Below are positions 6,890-9,546 of a stretch of DNA of 9,546 nt, piece after piece. Source of the stretch: Candidatus Sumerlaeota bacterium (lineage in GTDB: Bacteria; Sumerlaeota; Sumerlaeia; MWCT01; JAGHBZ01); contig JAGHBZ010000484.1 in the NCBI GenBank assembly GCA_021160705.1, forward strand, positions 1 to 9,546, given 5' to 3'. Position numbers and translations under genes: made by a program. The notes under the pieces were generated by a model. That model ran no database searches and was not told where the DNA came from. It was given only the letters and a program-made list of their open reading frames with translations. The first letter of the stretch is position 1; every line of letters starts with the position of its first letter.

Positions 6890-7756
6890 ATGATGACTAT
6901 CAAAGAGTGGATAAATTATGCAGAAAAAAAATTGTGTCTTGCAGGTATAACATCCCCCAGATTGGATGCTGAACTCCTTATTGCTCATCAACTCGGTCTA
7001 ACCAGAGAACAGCTCTTCCTTAATTATGCTCAGCCATTACCAGAAGAAAAAATATCACTCCTTGAACAATGTCTTAAACGACGTGAACAACGAGAACCCA
7101 TTGCTTACATTTTTCAAGAAACGGAGTTCTATGGGATTCCTTTATATGTCAATCGCTCAGTTCTTATACCACGCCCGGATACTGAACTACTGGTAGAACA
7201 CGCACTGGCAGAGCTGAAAAAATCTCTCACTCCTTCGCCACTTATTATTGACGTGGGTACAGGTTGCGGCGCTATTGCAATAGCTGTTGGGCTGCATATT
7301 AACTCACCCTGTACTATAATTGCCACTGATATTTCTCTGGACGCATTATTTGTTGCAAAAAGAAATGTTGCTAAGTATAATTTAGATTCAATTGTTCACT
7401 GTATATGTAGTGATGTGTTGGCTGGATTGGAGGTTCAGGCAGAGGCAATTCTTGCTAATCCTCCTTATGTCGCAGAATGTGAGTGGAAGAGCCTGATGCC
7501 AGAAATCCGCTACTATGAACCACGTGAGTCGCTCGTTGCGGGTTGCGATGGACTGCTTATCATACGACGACTTATTCAAGAAAGCTCGGTCAGGTTGAAC
7601 CCCGGGGGTTTTCTGTTATTTGAAATAGCGCCCCAGCAATGCAAAAAGATTGCCGAGCTCACAGCACGGATTTCAGAATTTCGCGCCGTTGAATTTTTTG
7701 ACGATTTATCCGGGCAGACACGGTTCGTTATGTTAAAAAAGAAAGGCAAGAAATAA
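6890..7756 (+). CDS. prmC: PrmC (HemK), peptide chain release factor N5-glutamine methyltransferase
   Basis: PrmC transfers a methyl group from S-adenosylmethionine to the glutamine of the GGQ motif in release factors RF1 and RF2. From the ATG at 6890 the protein has 288 residues, near the usual family length. It shows the helical N-terminal substrate domain, VLIPRPDTELLVE at about 92-104, SAM motif I DVGTGCG at 121-127, an acidic residue in ATDIS near 147, and the catalytic NPPY at 190-193. The frame is open further upstream to an ATG at 6779, but that would add 37 hydrophobic residues foreign to the family and overlap the divergent gene. I therefore start at 6890, or equally at the adjacent ATG 6893. 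No good Shine-Dalgarno is visible. The release-factor gene prfA, a frequent neighbour, is not upstream. The stop codon overlaps the murA start by one base. Confidence 0.93.
   Translation: MMTIKEWINYAEKKLCLAGITSPRLDAELLIAHQLGLTREQLFLNYAQPLPEEKISLLEQCLKRREQREPIAYIFQETEFYGIPLYVNRSVLIPRPDTELLVEHALAELKKSLTPSPLIIDVGTGCGAIAIAVGLHINSPCTIIATDISLDALFVAKRNVAKYNLDSIVHCICSDVLAGLEVQAEAILANPPYVAECEWKSLMPEIRYYEPRESLVAGCDGLLIIRRLIQESSVRLNPGGFLLFEIAPQQCKKIAELTARISEFRAVEFFDDLSGQTRFVMLKKKGKK
7742..7746 (+). promoter_or_regulatory. Weak ribosome binding site of murA within the end of prmC
   Basis: AAAGG lies 9 bases before the murA ATG at 7756, inside the last codons of prmC. The prmC stop and murA start share one A in the string TAATG. 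This arrangement typically allows translational coupling or reinitiation, which would compensate for the weak site. Confidence 0.45.
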
Positions 7757-9051
7757 TGGACAGAATAGTGATTCACGGTGGTAAACCACTGAAAGGTGAA
7801 GTTAGAGTAAGTGGTTCAAAAAATGCCACATTGCCTATAATGGTGTCAGCACTTCTGGCAGAGACTCCAAGCATTATTAAGAATGTGCCGAAACTCAGGG
7901 ACATTGACACTATGGCACACCTGCTCCGATATGTAGGTGCAGAGGTAGAGCAAAAAGGCGACACCCTTATTATTGACCCACGTGGATTTGAGCGCTGGAA
8001 AGCACCTTATGATATGGTTAGAAAGATGCGTGCATCAATTTATGTTCTCGGACCAATGATTGCGCGCCTGCATCGTGCTCAGGTAGCCATGCCTGGTGGG
8101 TGTGTGATAGGACATCGCCCCATTGATATTCATCTCCGCGGGATTCAAGCACTTGGGGCTAAAGTCTCTATGGAATATGGCGACGTGGTGGCGACTGCTC
8201 AGGAACTGAAAGGCGCTGAGGTATCCCTGGAGGGTCCCTATGGCTCCAGTGTGGGTGCGACCTGCAATATGATGATGGCAGCGGCGCTGGCTAAAGGAAC
8301 AACGGTTCTGCGTAGCGCAGCCTGCGAGCCTGAAGTGGTTGACCTGGCTAATTTCCTCAACGCAATGAATGCACGAATTACCGGTGCAGGGACTCCCACA
8401 ATTACCATTGAAGGCGTGGACTCACTTCAGGGCACTTCGTATAACGTTATCCCTGACCGAATCGAGGCAGGCACTTTTCTGACCGCAGTTGCCATAACCC
8501 GGGGGGACGCAATAGTTCGGGGATGTCGGGCTGAACATCTTGAGGCTGTCATCACCAAACTACGTGAAATTGGTGTCTCCCTTGAGATACTGGATGATGG
8601 GATACGAGTTTTTGTGCAGGGCGAACTGCGACCCGTGTCCATCCGCACTATGCCGTATCCCGGATTTCCTACGGATATGCAGGCGCAATTCACTGCTTTG
8701 CTCTCACTGGTCAAAGGTGAGAGCATTGTCAAGGAGACTGTGTTTCCTGAACGGTTTATGCATTGTGCGGAACTACGCCGAATGCAGGCTGACATTAGTG
8801 TGTCCGCGGGTTCTGCCATTATTCGTGGCGTGGAAAAACTGCGTGGGGCATACGTGATGGCATCAGACCTTCGGGCAAGTGCTTCGCTGGTCGTTGCCGG
8901 GCTCGCCGCTGAAGGGAAAACTGAAATTCTACGCGTCTATCATATTGACCGTGGGTATGAGCGGATTGAAGAAAAATTGCAACAACTCGGAGCTGACATC
9001 TACCGGTACGACCCCGCTAAGATGCATAAAAAGAATTCTGCATCTAAATGA
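7756..9051 (+). CDS. murA: MurA, UDP-N-acetylglucosamine 1-carboxyvinyltransferase
   Basis: MurA is the cytoplasmic enzyme that transfers enolpyruvate from phosphoenolpyruvate to UDP-GlcNAc, the first committed step of peptidoglycan synthesis. The 431 residues match the family end to end. Visible active-site elements are SGSKNATLPI with K22 and N23, PGGCVIGHRP with the catalytic cysteine at 116 and R121, YPGFPTDMQAQ with D307, DLRAS with R373, and HIDRGYERI with R399. The cysteine, the target of fosfomycin, is retained, unlike the aspartate variants of some naturally resistant bacteria. About a dozen polar, lysine-rich residues extend the C-terminus. The start is fixed by family alignment (VIHGGKPLKGEVRVSG) and the one-base overlap with prmC. 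Both genes are probably co-transcribed. The converging gene ends 55 bp downstream. Confidence 0.97.
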   Translation: MDRIVIHGGKPLKGEVRVSGSKNATLPIMVSALLAETPSIIKNVPKLRDIDTMAHLLRYVGAEVEQKGDTLIIDPRGFERWKAPYDMVRKMRASIYVLGPMIARLHRAQVAMPGGCVIGHRPIDIHLRGIQALGAKVSMEYGDVVATAQELKGAEVSLEGPYGSSVGATCNMMMAAALAKGTTVLRSAACEPEVVDLANFLNAMNARITGAGTPTITIEGVDSLQGTSYNVIPDRIEAGTFLTAVAITRGDAIVRGCRAEHLEAVITKLREIGVSLEILDDGIRVFVQGELRPVSIRTMPYPGFPTDMQAQFTALLSLVKGESIVKETVFPERFMHCAELRRMQADISVSAGSAIIRGVEKLRGAYVMASDLRASASLVVAGLAAEGKTEILRVYHIDRGYERIEEKLQQLGADIYRYDPAKMHKKNSASK

Positions 9052-9106
9052 GGATTCCCGCCCAATACCACAGTGCAGGAAATGTCATCAGGCAATTTTT
9101 TTGTGC

Positions 9107-9546
9107 TTACGGAGAGATTGATATTTCTTCCATTATGACTTTTTCAAGATAGAGCCAGCTGGTGGTTGCGTCTGCTGGGTCGAAGCTCAGGATGTCAAAG
9201 GAGAGAACGGCAAGATTGTCGCTGGTGCCGGTAACATTTGGATTGAAGATGACGTCATAGGTTTTCCATTCTGTAGCAGAGGGCGACTGCTGGTTAAAGC
9301 TGTTAACTACTCTGTCCCAGCCCTGCCAGCTCCCTTTCTGATTCACTCTGAGGCGGAACTGCACCACATCATCAGGGTTGGTCACACTACTGCTCGCTTC
9401 AAACCGTGCCCGATAGATTTTCCCATCTTCTATACTCACATCCGGACTGTACCAGTAGGAGAAACAATTCGTTGAACCATCAGCCGAAAGCCCCAGATGT
9501 CCACCAGTAGTAGACGTTATAGGCTCATCATACGGCGTTATCTCCT
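9107..9546 (-). CDS. C-terminal part of a probable extracytoplasmic beta-sandwich protein (partial)
   Basis: The frame stays open from the stop codon at 9107-9109 to the window edge, giving 145 visible residues, so the start lies outside. An internal GTG near 9439 could be mistaken for a start, but the codons before it continue the same style of sequence. The segment has few cysteines, is rich in Ser, Thr, Asp and aromatic residues, and shows alternating strand-like stretches (KIYRARFEASSS, VVQFRLRVNQKGSWQGWDRV, WKTYDVIFNP, NLAVLSFDILSFDP, SWLYLEKVIMEEISI). That pattern resembles a jelly-roll or carbohydrate-binding-like domain of secreted proteins. No family was recognised for certain, and no catalytic motif, membrane anchor or sorting signal is visible at the C-terminus. 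Confidence 0.75.
   Translation of the reverse strand, partial: EITPYDEPITSTTGGHLGLSADGSTNCFSYWYSPDVSIEDGKIYRARFEASSSVTNPDDVVQFRLRVNQKGSWQGWDRVVNSFNQQSPSATEWKTYDVIFNPNVTGTSDNLAVLSFDILSFDPADATTSWLYLEKVIMEEISISP

Noticed and set aside
9052..9106. Seven T bases at 9096-9102 as a terminator of murA
   Set aside because: I could not find a convincing hairpin directly before the T-run, so an intrinsic terminator is not supported.

Overview
The window is bacterial chromosomal DNA of moderate to low GC from an organism with a peptidoglycan wall (murA). UbiB, PrmC and MurA are ordinary bacterial proteins and do not fix the lineage. The unusual TPR-DnaA fusion, the structured dispersed-type repeat and the secreted beta-rich protein at the right edge would suit a poorly sampled environmental or candidate phylum, but that is inference. 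No rRNA, tRNA, CRISPR array, transposase or phage gene was recognised.

Layout. Positions 1-502 are non-coding and hold two nearly identical 189-bp direct repeats, each with three potential stem-loops. A leftward cluster follows, read from 6808 down to 503. It contains a 1364-residue fusion protein (DnaG-type zinc finger, about 18 TPR-like repeats of 54 residues, DnaA-type AAA+ ATPase), then a 178-residue single-pass membrane protein with two SHOCT-like motifs, then a 537-residue UbiB/ABC1 atypical kinase with two C-terminal membrane helices. Gaps of 42 and 18 bp suggest an operon. A near-consensus sigma-70 promoter lies just upstream, in the 81-bp divergent gap at 6809-6889. From that gap prmC and murA run rightward and overlap by one base. 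The right edge holds the C-terminal 145 residues of a leftward, probably extracytoplasmic beta-sandwich protein.

How the genes may work together. PrmC (release-factor methylation) and MurA (first committed step of peptidoglycan synthesis) are housekeeping. The leftward cluster is the part without an obvious textbook role. Its first gene joins a nucleic-acid-type zinc finger, a very long protein-interaction solenoid and a DnaA ATPase module that keeps its ATP-site residues but lacks the double-stranded-DNA-binding domain IV. I infer a regulatory or scaffold ATPase acting at replication initiation or on another DnaA-like partner. Linkage to a SHOCT membrane protein and a UbiB kinase could be functional or incidental.
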